5,929 nt of DNA, taken from Methanolobus sp. UBA32 (GTDB taxonomy: Archaea > Halobacteriota > Methanosarcinia > Methanosarcinales > Methanosarcinaceae). Made by a program: the position numbers and the translations under genes. Numbering within the stretch: the stretch's first letter is position 1; each line of letters opens with the position of its first letter. The stretch is taken from contig DAZF01000015.1 of assembly GCA_002507205.1 (NCBI GenBank), positions 65,013-70,941 of the forward strand, read 5' to 3'. Below, one piece after another: positions 1 through 5,255 of the stretch. The notes beneath the pieces are model-generated. The model was given only the letters and a program-made list of their open reading frames with translations, made no database searches and was not told the DNA's origin.

Positions 1-339
1 AAGAAAGAGGTAAGGACACTTGAGAATCTTGCATATGTTGTAGACCCTAATGGTTATATGTCTAAATCTGCTATATATGCTGCTTCTTATGGCAGAAAGG
101 GTGTGGGTATTTCGGCTGAGTACAGGCATAAGAGAAATGCCTATGATATGAGTATGCGTTCGCGGGATACGGTGGATCTTAATAAGCTCTTACGCAGGAT
201 AGCCCCACAATTCGGTGGTAGTGGCGGCGGTCATGCAGCTGCTGCAGGTGCGAGGGTACCTAAAGGATCTTTTGAAGCATTCCTCCATGCGTTCGATAAG
301 GCCATCGGAGATGAAAAACGTAAGGTTAAAGTGGATTAA
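1..339 (+). CDS. DHH-family phosphoesterase, C-terminal part (DHHA1 domain), 5'-truncated by window edge
   Basis: The reading frame is open from the first base and ends at TAA 337-339, giving the last 112 residues of a longer protein. The fragment carries the DHHA1 signature: a region rich in small and basic residues ending in an 'SMRSRDTVDL' strand-like segment (about 51-60), then the glycine-rich FGGSGGGHAAAAGA motif (about 71-84) whose GGGH is diagnostic of the substrate-binding C-terminal subdomain of RecJ-like nucleases and oligoribonucleotide phosphodiesterases. The catalytic DHH half lies outside the window, so activity cannot be assigned; in this family it is manganese-dependent hydrolysis of nucleic-acid or small-nucleotide phosphodiester bonds in the cytoplasm. 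The internal ATG at 58 is not the real start, because family-like sequence continues upstream of it. The next gene starts one base after the stop, so the two are probably co-transcribed. Domain confidence is high; the exact substrate is unknown. Confidence 0.9.
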   Translation, partial: KKEVRTLENLAYVVDPNGYMSKSAIYAASYGRKGVGISAEYRHKRNAYDMSMRSRDTVDLNKLLRRIAPQFGGSGGGHAAAAGARVPKGSFEAFLHAFDKAIGDEKRKVKVD

Positions 340-340
340 A

Positions 341-964
341 ATGGCAAAAAAACTAGATGAATTCGAAGGTATTAATTTTGAGATACTCTTTACAGGAAGA
401 TCGAACGTAGGTAAATCTTCCGTTTTAAAGCAGATTACAGGAAAGAACATCAAAGTGGGCAAACGCCCGGGTGTGACGCTAAAACCTACTCATATACGTT
501 ACTCTGACCTGCTGCTTACCGACCTTCCTGGTTTTGGGTTCATGAGCGGTGTAAAGGACCGTAAGCAGGATATTGTGAAAGACCAGATCGTGCGTTATAT
601 TGAGAGTAATGCAGAAAGGATAAGTCTTGCAGTACTGGTTATTGACGGTGCGACTTTTCTTGATATTGTGCAGCGATGGGAAGAGAGGAACGAGATTCCT
701 ATTGACATAGAAATATTTGAGTTGTTCAAGGAGCTTGGTATCGATACAATTCTGGCGGTCAATAAGACGGACAAGATAGATGGTGAACTCGATAAAACTC
801 TGGACGGGATATGCGACAAACTTGAAATGCTGCCGCCATGGAAACAGTGGATCGATTGTATTGCTCCGACATGTGCCAAGAAAGGTGATCTCAAATCACT
901 GAAGTCACTTATCAGGCAGAGACTGCATAATGCAAAAAGAGATGATCTGTTCCAGCATTTCTGA
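341..964 (+). CDS. engB: EngB/YihA-family GTP-binding protein
   Basis: A 207-residue small GTPase, the usual size for EngB. Motifs in order: G1 P-loop GRSNVGKS (19-26), a G2 threonine in GVTLKP (T46), G3 DLPG followed by FGF (61-67), which is typical of EngB, G4 NKTD (141-144) and a divergent G5 around TCAKK (177-181). Bacterial EngB helps assemble the large ribosomal subunit; the archaeal role is inferred from family membership only. The ATG at 341 was chosen because it begins a family-like N-terminus (MAKKLDEFEG) and sits one base after the upstream TAA, with a weak Shine-Dalgarno-like GTGGA at 331-335 five bases ahead. The in-frame ATG at 311 has GGAG directly abutting it with no spacer, and the one at 215 would overlap the DHH gene by more than 100 bases, so both are less likely. 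The gene ends 10 bases from the convergent radical SAM gene. Confidence 0.9.
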   Translation: MAKKLDEFEGINFEILFTGRSNVGKSSVLKQITGKNIKVGKRPGVTLKPTHIRYSDLLLTDLPGFGFMSGVKDRKQDIVKDQIVRYIESNAERISLAVLVIDGATFLDIVQRWEERNEIPIDIEIFELFKELGIDTILAVNKTDKIDGELDKTLDGICDKLEMLPPWKQWIDCIAPTCAKKGDLKSLKSLIRQRLHNAKRDDLFQHF

Positions 965-974
965 AATTTGACAC

Positions 975-1592
975 TTACCTTACTCTGAAGGAAGCTCCAA
1001 GTTCAGTTGCAATTATCTCACATTCATTGGTATCAATATCCTGTTGACTGACAACGGTCATACGGGTCTTGATCCCTGCACCAACAGCTTTTTTTGTGAA
1101 GTCCAGAAGTGCCTGGTATGATCCTTCAAAAGCTGGTTTGCACAACTGGTTGTATTTTTCTTCAGATTCGGCATTAAGACTCACAGAAACTGCATCAAGC
1201 CCTGCTTCTTTTAGTTCTGTGACAACATCCCTTCCGGGGTTCATGAGTGCTGCATGGCCGTTGGTGTCCAGCCTGACGTGGCTTCCTTTTTTGTGTAGCC
1301 AGCTGGTTATGTGAAGTACAGTATCAAACCTGCATGTAGGTTCACCAAAGCCGGTAAAAACGATCTCATGGTATTTAGTAAGGTCAAGACTTTCAAGCTC
1401 TTTTATGATCTCTTCCTCAGAAGGTTCCCTTGAAAGGCGAAGGTTGTAACCATAAACCCCGTCGCAGATGTCACGGATACAAAAAACGCAACTGGCACTG
1501 CATTGGTTTGTTATGTTGAGATAGAGGTTACCATATGCTTCATAGCAAATCGTATCCTTGAGCATAGGAATACTGTTGTCAGTGTCTGGCAT
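975..1592 (-). CDS. Radical SAM protein, TatD-associated type
   Basis: A 205-residue short radical SAM protein. The CxxxCxxC cluster motif is CSASCVFC (C31, C35, C38), preceded by LYLNITNQ and followed by IRD, as in the 'TatD family-associated' radical SAM group. Further hallmarks are EIVFTGFGEPTCR (76-88, the GxGEPT SAM-contact region), RLDTNGH (107-113), SVSLNAESEEKYNQLCKP (136-153) and a C-terminus ending GASFRVR. These proteins bind a [4Fe-4S] cluster and cleave S-adenosylmethionine; the substrate is not known. No SPASM or other auxiliary cluster domain follows. The start at 1592 is supported by AGGTGGA on the minus strand ending five bases before the ATG. It is the last gene of a leftward three-gene unit, 19 bases after the preceding stop. 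No tatD gene lies in the window, so the family name describes sequence resemblance rather than context. Confidence 0.87.
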   Translation of the reverse strand: MPDTDNSIPMLKDTICYEAYGNLYLNITNQCSASCVFCIRDICDGVYGYNLRLSREPSEEEIIKELESLDLTKYHEIVFTGFGEPTCRFDTVLHITSWLHKKGSHVRLDTNGHAALMNPGRDVVTELKEAGLDAVSVSLNAESEEKYNQLCKPAFEGSYQALLDFTKKAVGAGIKTRMTVVSQQDIDTNECEIIATELGASFRVR

Positions 1593-1597
1593 TTGTG

Positions 1598-1604
1598 TCC
1601 ACCT
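1598..1604 (-). promoter_or_regulatory. Ribosome binding site of the radical SAM gene
   Basis: Read on the minus strand the sequence is AGGTGGA, complementary to most of the archaeal 16S 3' tail, with five bases (CACAA) before the ATG at 1592. It lies inside the 19-base gap after the preceding gene and decides the start over the in-frame ATG at codon 10. Confidence 0.65.
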
Positions 1605-1611
1605 GTCGCTT

Positions 1612-1968
1612 TTATTTTGTCCAGTTGCCGTTTGGGATTATGTCGTAGTCGATTGCAGGTATTTTTTTGAGGAAATAGATAAGTGCTTCAATCCCGAATT
1701 CAAGTTCAATCTCTTCCCTGAAGTACCATTCCCCTTCATAATTGTCCAGTGCTTCAAGGGTATGTGGAGTTATGTCGTAGACTTCTCCATGTATGAACGA
1801 TGCTGATGATCGTGATGATCTTTCGTCTTTCAGGACACCCGGGAATAGTCCAAGATCGAGCATGGTATACTTTCCGATCGTCCTTGTTGTGCAGATATAT
1901 TCGGAACCATCCAGTAACTGGTGGTTCGAATCTCCTTTTTTAAGGGTGCCGTAGACGAAGATGTACAT
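1612..1968 (-). CDS. Gamma-glutamylcyclotransferase-like (GGCT/AIG2/YtfP) family protein
   Basis: A 118-residue protein, the normal size of the compact GGCT/AIG2 fold. It opens with VYGTLKKGDSNHQLL (5-19), the substrate-binding YGTL(K/R)xG loop, and has FPGVL (42-46), GEVYDI (61-66) and LDNYEGEWYFRE (74-85). E78 in YEG is the likely catalytic acid by alignment in mind with GGCT enzymes. Family members release 5-oxoproline from gamma-glutamyl amines or peptides, but many prokaryotic members are uncharacterised, so the substrate is open. Its ATG follows the TGA of the upstream reductase gene with no gap (TGAATG), indicating translational coupling; no strong ribosome binding site is evident inside the upstream coding end. 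The radical SAM gene follows after 19 bases. Fold assignment is confident; the biological role is unknown. Confidence 0.85.
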   Translation of the reverse strand: MYIFVYGTLKKGDSNHQLLDGSEYICTTRTIGKYTMLDLGLFPGVLKDERSSRSSASFIHGEVYDITPHTLEALDNYEGEWYFREEIELEFGIEALIYFLKKIPAIDYDIIPNGNWTK

Positions 1969-3159
1969 TCAACTGAGTCCCACGTTCAGTTTTAATAATG
2001 TCTTCCTGACCGGTTCCGGAAGTTGTCCGCACTGGATGGCTTTCATCTGTTCCGGAGTAATCATTTTGATGGCTGTGGACATAAGCCTGTCGGAAAGCAT
2101 GAGTTTGTCCATTAGTTTGCGGACATAGACTGCGGTCTTTATCTCAAGTCCCATCTGCTGCCGCCATCGGTTCTCATAGTCCTGAAGCTGGCATTTGCCT
2201 GCCAGGAATTCAGCGGCAGTCTCACCTGCAAGTTTTCCACCTACCATTGCGGTTGATATGCCTCCTCCATTGGTTGCGATTATGTGTCCGGCAGCGTCTC
2301 CTGCCAGGAGTGTGTTATGATTTGCAGTTACTTTTGGAGCTCCACCTACGGGTACGAGTCCTGCTATAACAGAAGTGATGGATGCACCATTGAGCTTTTC
2401 GCTTGCAATGGGATGCTTGTACATAAAACGTTCAAGGTAATCCCTGGCACAGAGGTGTTGTTCGAAAAGAGCTTCCCTGATGCCTACACCGATGTTTGCG
2501 GTGTCGTCTCCCTGGGATATTATCCATGCGTATCCTCCGGGAACATAATCCTTTCCAAAGTACATTTCCACAGCATCTTTGTCGACATCTACGCCGCTAA
2601 GCTCATACTCAAAGGCTATGCCGGTTCCCATGGGGTCATCATCACGCAGCATATTATTTGCTTTTGCTACTATTGAATTGGGCCCGTCTGCTCCTATGAT
2701 CACTTTGCCTTGTACTTCAAATTCGCCGAATGCTCCGTCCATGAAGAGTTTCGTGCCATCTACTTCGGTGACGTTTGTTCCGACAAGTATGTGTGCTCCG
2801 GCTTTGCCTGCTTCTTTTGCGAGGTGTTTATCAAAGCGCCGTCTGTCAATGGCATCGGCATCCACGTCAAAACCTTTGGATATACCATTCGGAGCTATGA
2901 AACGCTGGTATGAGGCTGTTGCATGTATGCAGCTTGAAGGGATCTCTTCAAGGGTGACAGGAAGTTCTGCATTAGGTACGAGTTCCTGTAATATGGGATA
3001 ATGAGGAAGGAAGCCTCCACATTGCAGTGGTACTCCTATGTCCTTTTTCTTTTCTATCAGGAGTACGGAGAGGTCTTTTTCAGCTGCGTACATGGCTGCT
3101 GTGGAGCCGGCTGGCCCTGCACCCACAACGATGATGTCATATGCGTCTTCAGGTTTCAT
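1969..3159 (-). CDS. Geranylgeranyl reductase family FAD-dependent protein (digeranylgeranylglycerophospholipid reductase-like)
   Basis: A 396-residue flavoprotein of the size of archaeal geranylgeranyl reductases. FAD-binding elements in order: N-terminal Rossmann GAGPAG (13-18) with the acidic LLIEKK strand end (33-38), GADGP (156-160), and AGDAAGH (286-292) followed by NGGGIS (297-302). It also has the PLQCGGF segment (44-50) with C47, matching the conserved cysteine of this family near the isoprenoid site. Archaeal members saturate the geranylgeranyl chains of membrane ether lipids; paralogues also reduce other polyprenyl compounds, and methanogens often carry several copies, so this one need not be the main lipid enzyme. 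The usual YxWxFP motif appears as YAWIIS (210-215). The ATG at 3159 has no clear ribosome binding site. A minus-strand TTATCTAATTAA box lies about 26 bases upstream, so a short-leader or leaderless transcript is possible. It is first of a three-gene unit. Confidence 0.9.
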   Translation of the reverse strand: MKPEDAYDIIVVGAGPAGSTAAMYAAEKDLSVLLIEKKKDIGVPLQCGGFLPHYPILQELVPNAELPVTLEEIPSSCIHATASYQRFIAPNGISKGFDVDADAIDRRRFDKHLAKEAGKAGAHILVGTNVTEVDGTKLFMDGAFGEFEVQGKVIIGADGPNSIVAKANNMLRDDDPMGTGIAFEYELSGVDVDKDAVEMYFGKDYVPGGYAWIISQGDDTANIGVGIREALFEQHLCARDYLERFMYKHPIASEKLNGASITSVIAGLVPVGGAPKVTANHNTLLAGDAAGHIIATNGGGISTAMVGGKLAGETAAEFLAGKCQLQDYENRWRQQMGLEIKTAVYVRKLMDKLMLSDRLMSTAIKMITPEQMKAIQCGQLPEPVRKTLLKLNVGLS

Positions 3160-3262
3160 GTCTGGTTTTTAAGTTAATTAGATAAGAGTGTTTCACAGGG
3201 TGATATTGTACCCGCGGGTCTTTTGCCTATGGCTCAATATACTTATCAAGAACCACATTCTA

Positions 3263-3276
3263 TTAGATATATCTAA
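3263..3276. repeat. Perfect 14-bp palindrome TTAGATATATCTAA (candidate operator)
   Basis: The sequence equals its own reverse complement over 14 bases. Its right half TATCTAA recurs in direct orientation 11 bases later (3281-3287), about one helical turn, and its left half TTAGATA recurs at 3178-3184. This arrangement suits a dimeric DNA-binding protein or overlapping core promoters; AT-rich chance cannot be excluded. Confidence 0.5.
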
Positions 3277-3289
3277 CTATTATCTAATA
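3271..3289 (+). promoter_or_regulatory. Upstream motif copy 1: ATCTAACTATT + ATCTAATA
   Basis: ATCTAACTATT (3271-3281) is followed immediately by ATCTAATA (3282-3289), which begins 28 bases before the ATG at 3310. The same two blocks occur upstream of the FKBP gene. It could be a core promoter element or a regulator's binding site. Confidence 0.5.
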
Positions 3290-3299
3290 TTATCCGTTT

Positions 3300-3304
3300 G
3301 GTGA
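3300..3304 (+). promoter_or_regulatory. Ribosome binding site of the unknown gene
   Basis: GGTGA lies five bases before the ATG at 3310 and matches the archaeal GGAGGTGATC consensus core. It overlaps the alternative GTG (3301) and TTG (3298) starts, which would then lack a binding site. This argues for initiation at 3310. Confidence 0.6.
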
Positions 3305-3309
3305 GAGAT

Positions 3310-4050
3310 ATGATAAGGGAACACAGGAACAACGTCTGGGTAGTACGTGCAGGTTATTGCGGTCAGCAGGAGGCTGTCTGTCTTGAGAAGGGTTATGTCT
3401 CGTTTGACCTGAACCTGCATATCATGGACCTGTTCGGAAATGAACTGCTGGAAATGAAAGACCAGTCACATAATTATAAGAGATATCTGCATTTCGGGGA
3501 TAAGTACAGGGATTTTGATCAGAGGTTCAGGAAAGAGTTCGAGGATGCTATTAAGAACGTTGACTATTCTGCTGACAGGCCTGAAGTAGTAAAAAAGATG
3601 AAGCGGCTCAACAGTAAGTTGAAGCAGTTCGATGAGGAAGTTAAGCAGTTCGATGCTACTATGCAGAAATTCGATGATTTTGAGAGACTGGAATATATGA
3701 AAAAAGCCGTATTGACCAGGCTTAGTTCACCTCCGGTACATCTCATTGAAAGCTGGGCTAAGGATATACTGCACTTTACTAATGATATCAGGATATATGA
3801 TCTTGTTGTACTGCCTATTATGTCTGAAAAGATGGTGGCAATTGGCAGGGTGAAGGACCATTACCAGTATTGGAAGAACAAAGATACTTTGAGTCATCGC
3901 AGAAGGGTTGACTGGCATGATACGAGGGTTCCTTTTGAAAATATGTTCTTCGGTTTTGAAAAGATACTGGAATCTGATTCATCTATTACGCTTCTTGATG
4001 GTGATGAGCGGGAGTTTGTCCTGGGTATCGTCATTGATGATACTTTTTAA
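3310..4050 (+). CDS. Protein of unknown function; Mrr-N/PUA-like domain split by a coiled coil
   Basis: I do not recognise a named family for this 246-residue soluble protein; no signal peptide or membrane segment is seen. The N-terminus VWVVRAGYCGQQEAVCLEKG (9-28) followed by YVSFDL resembles the opening of the domain that precedes the nuclease in some Mrr-type restriction proteins (WxVRAG..G......GxVxIG). The later part, NDIRIYDLVVLP (158-169), AIGRVKDHYQY (177-187) and RRRVDWHDTRVP (197-208), resembles the rest of that domain ('GDxVV...IGxI...Y.Y.....R.VxW'). Between them lies a highly charged helix with phased KQFDEEV/KQFDATM/QKFDDFE heptads (about 105-125), a likely coiled coil. No nuclease motif is visible, so it may be a nucleic-acid or modified-base reader rather than an enzyme; that is inference. 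The ATG at 3310 is chosen for its GGTGA site; TTG 3298 and GTG 3301 are alternatives. The gene has its own upstream region and a T-run after the stop. Confidence 0.75.
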   Translation: MIREHRNNVWVVRAGYCGQQEAVCLEKGYVSFDLNLHIMDLFGNELLEMKDQSHNYKRYLHFGDKYRDFDQRFRKEFEDAIKNVDYSADRPEVVKKMKRLNSKLKQFDEEVKQFDATMQKFDDFERLEYMKKAVLTRLSSPPVHLIESWAKDILHFTNDIRIYDLVVLPIMSEKMVAIGRVKDHYQYWKNKDTLSHRRRVDWHDTRVPFENMFFGFEKILESDSSITLLDGDEREFVLGIVIDDTF

Positions 4051-4059
4051 TCTTTTTTT
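4044..4059 (+). terminator. T-rich transcription terminator after the unknown gene
   Basis: Runs of five T (4044-4048) and seven T (4053-4059) surround the stop codon on the coding strand. Archaeal RNA polymerase terminates at such U-tracts without needing a hairpin, and no clear stem precedes it. Confidence 0.55.
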
Positions 4060-4137
4060 GTGATTTGCTGGCAAAAGATTCTTAAAGACATATGAGTATA
4101 GCGTGCAGGTAATTCAATTCATAGATTTCATCAATGA

Positions 4138-4158
4138 ATCTAACTATTTAATCTAATA
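4138..4158 (+). promoter_or_regulatory. Upstream motif copy 2: ATCTAACTATT + TA + ATCTAATA (FKBP promoter region)
   Basis: ATCTAACTATT (4138-4148) and ATCTAATA (4151-4158) repeat the blocks seen at 3271-3289, here separated by two extra bases. ATCTAATA begins 29 bases before the TTG at 4180, against 28 bases in copy 1. This matching distance supports a shared promoter or operator role and also supports the chosen starts. A second TATA-like candidate, ACATATGAGTATA, lies at 4088-4100. Confidence 0.5.
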
Positions 4159-4179
4159 ACTAATATTGAGTTGGTCGAT

Positions 4180-4938
4180 TTGGCAATTGAGAAAGGCGAT
4201 TTCATAAAAATAAACTATACAGGTAAGTTCAACGAAGGACAGATCTTTGACACAACTGATGAACAGTTGGCAAAGGAGAATGGCATCTACAATCCACGCG
4301 GCGTTTACGGCGGAGATGTTGTAATTGTAGGCTCCGGCCACACCATTAAGGGTCTTGATGAGGATTTCATTGGTAAGGAAGTCGGATACACCGGTTCCAT
4401 TACAATAGCTCCTGAAAAAGCATTCGGTCCACACAACCCTGCTCTCGTTGAGACAGTTTCCATTACAAAGCTCACCGAGCAGTTCAAGGACCAGAGGCCA
4501 TACCAGGGAATGCCTGTGGAACTTAACGGAAGACGTGGTGTCATTGCACAGATCATTGGCCGCAGGGTACGTGTAGACCTCAACCATGCTCTTGCAGGTA
4601 AGGAAGTCGAGTACGAGTACACCATCGAAGAGAAGATCGAGGACAAGATTGCTAAGGCACAGGGCCTGCTTTCACTCTACACCGGAATGCCTGAGATCGA
4701 GGTAGAAGTAACTGATGATGTTATCAGGGTATTCACTCCTATAGAGCTCGGATTCAACCAGAGATGGATGGTCTCAAAGCTTACCATCGCAAGCGAACTT
4801 ATTGACAAGCTCGGCATTCCTAACCTGGAATACGTCGAGAAGCACCCATACGTCCCTCCAACAGCTGAAGTAGAGGAGGCCGCAGAAGTCCCTGAAGCTC
4901 CTGCAGAGGAAGAAAAAGCTGAAGCAACAGAGGAATAA
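4180..4938 (+). CDS. Long archaeal FKBP-type peptidyl-prolyl cis-trans isomerase (SlyD-like)
   Basis: A 252-residue cytoplasmic prolyl isomerase and likely chaperone. The FKBP core begins KGDFIKINYTGKF (5-17) with IFDTT (22-26), VIVGSGHTIKGLDEDFIG (48-65) and the GYTGSITIAPEKAFGP stretch (69-84). The insert-in-flap (IF) chaperone segment spans about 86-131, and the SlyD signature DLNHALAGKEVEYEYTI (133-149) closes the core. Beyond it lies a C-terminal extension of about 75 residues (to about 225), as in long archaeal FKBPs, then an acidic Ala/Glu/Pro tail (226-252). The histidine-rich metal-binding tail of bacterial SlyD is absent. No start is ATG. TTG 4180 gives MAIEKGDF, the usual family beginning, with a weak GGTCGAT site ahead and upstream-motif spacing matching the neighbouring gene. 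TTG 4171 would add three residues (MVD) and cannot be ruled out. Confidence 0.93.
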   Translation: MAIEKGDFIKINYTGKFNEGQIFDTTDEQLAKENGIYNPRGVYGGDVVIVGSGHTIKGLDEDFIGKEVGYTGSITIAPEKAFGPHNPALVETVSITKLTEQFKDQRPYQGMPVELNGRRGVIAQIIGRRVRVDLNHALAGKEVEYEYTIEEKIEDKIAKAQGLLSLYTGMPEIEVEVTDDVIRVFTPIELGFNQRWMVSKLTIASELIDKLGIPNLEYVEKHPYVPPTAEVEEAAEVPEAPAEEEKAEATEE

Positions 4939-4950
4939 TCTTCCTCTTTT
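4929..4950 (+). terminator. Hairpin plus T-run terminator spanning the FKBP stop codon
   Basis: AGAGGAA (4929-4935) pairs perfectly with TTCCTCT (4941-4947) across a 5-base loop that contains the TAA stop (4936-4938). T residues 4947-4950 follow, then pyrimidine-rich sequence. The short stem and T-run suggest termination; the T-run alone may suffice in archaea. Confidence 0.6.
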
Positions 4951-5054
4951 CCCTTCACTTTATATATCCCCTCCACATCAACTTCATAATTTACTAAAAA
5001 TCTCTCTCAAAATCAAAGACAATTACTGTCAATATCGATTTTGAATCAAAACCC

Positions 5055-5065
5055 TTATATCTTAG
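5055..5065 (+). promoter_or_regulatory. Archaeal TATA box of the tRNA-Ser gene
   Basis: TTATATCTTA (5056-5065) is preceded by the purine-rich AAAACCC, which fits a BRE/TATA pair. A start about 25 bases beyond the box centre would fall around 5084-5086, leaving a short 5' leader before the tRNA at 5092, typical of archaeal tRNA genes. Confidence 0.6.
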
Positions 5066-5091
5066 GTCGCTATTAAGATACCATCCGACAT

Positions 5092-5177
5092 GCTGAGGTA
5101 GCCAAGTGGACTACGGCGCCGGTCTTGAAAACCGGTAGTGCTAACGCGCTGCAAGAGTTCGAATCTCTTCCTCAGCG
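5092..5177 (+). tRNA. tRNA-Ser (anticodon TGA)
   Basis: An 86-base class II tRNA folds cleanly. The acceptor stem is GCTGAGG (5092-5098) with CCTCAGC (5170-5176) and discriminator G at 5177. The D arm is bounded by GCC (5101-5103) and GGC. The anticodon stem is CCGGT/ACCGG (5119-5123, 5131-5135) with loop CTTGAAA and anticodon TGA at 5126-5128. The long variable arm AGTGC-TAAC-GCGCT (5137-5150) is the serine identity feature, and the T arm is AAGAG-TTCGAAT-CTCTT (5153-5169). It reads UCA, and by wobble other UCN serine codons. No intron is present and CCA is not encoded. A G discriminator and long variable arm together favour serine over leucine. A recombinase gene begins 78 bases downstream, so the 3' half may have served as an integration site. 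Confidence 0.96.
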
Positions 5178-5198
5178 TTAAAATAGCAGTTCATATCC

Positions 5199-5252
5199 TC
5201 ACACTTTCACTCTGCTTACAAAAGTCCATAATATATGGAAGTGGAAGTGTGA
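5199..5252. repeat. 13-bp inverted repeat bracketing the integrase promoter region
   Basis: TCACACTTTCACT (5199-5211) and AGTGGAAGTGTGA (5240-5252) are complementary at 12 of 13 positions, with one T-G pair at 5207/5244. The 28-base spacer contains the TATA-like ATAATATATGG (5228-5238). Arm centres are 41 bases apart, about four helical turns, placing both arms on the same DNA face. The right arm ends three bases before the integrase ATG. It could be an operator or recombinase/excisionase arm sites. Confidence 0.55.
5228..5236 (+). promoter_or_regulatory. TATA-like box upstream of the recombinase gene
   Basis: ATAATATAT begins 28 bases before the ATG at 5256, a distance that would give a leaderless or very short-leader transcript. 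GGAAGTGGAAGTG between the box and the start is only a weak Shine-Dalgarno candidate. Confidence 0.45.
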
Positions 5253-5255
5253 ATC

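Larger units (their letters stand above)
3160..3309. promoter_or_regulatory. Divergent intergenic promoter region
   Basis: This 150-base AT-rich stretch separates the leftward reductase unit from the rightward unknown gene, and no convincing gene lies in it. It holds TTAGATA (3178-3184; TATCTAA on the minus strand) about 25 bases before the reductase ATG, an AATATACTTA box (3235-3244) that could serve as TATA for the rightward gene, a 14-bp palindrome (3263-3276) and a second ATCTAA box (3282-3287). Promoter strengths and transcription starts cannot be read from sequence alone. Confidence 0.5.

Noticed and set aside
215..340. Extended EngB start at 215 giving 249 residues
   Set aside because: It would overlap the DHH coding end by 125 bases, and the extra residues do not resemble EngB; ATG 341 gives the family length.
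1924..1934. GTTCGAATCTC, an 11-base match to the tRNA-Ser T-arm region (5157-5167), considered as an att copy
   Set aside because: It lies inside the conserved start of the GGCT-like gene, encodes the KKGDSN region, and the match does not extend into the acceptor stem; likely chance.
2284..3001. Two long plus-strand open frames (130 and 140 codons) opposite the reductase gene
   Set aside because: They lie wholly antisense to a strongly supported flavoprotein gene, resemble no family and have low-complexity Ser/Cys-rich translations typical of shadow frames.
4153..4646. Minus-strand open frames of 144 and 113 codons opposite the FKBP gene
   Set aside because: Antisense shadows of a clear FKBP/SlyD coding region; no ribosome binding site or family resemblance.
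5007..5051. TCAAAATC/GATTTTGA inverted repeat and the TTTTGAaTCAAAA palindrome upstream of the tRNA
   Set aside because: Short arms in AT-rich intergenic DNA; not clearly beyond chance and not positioned like a known element.
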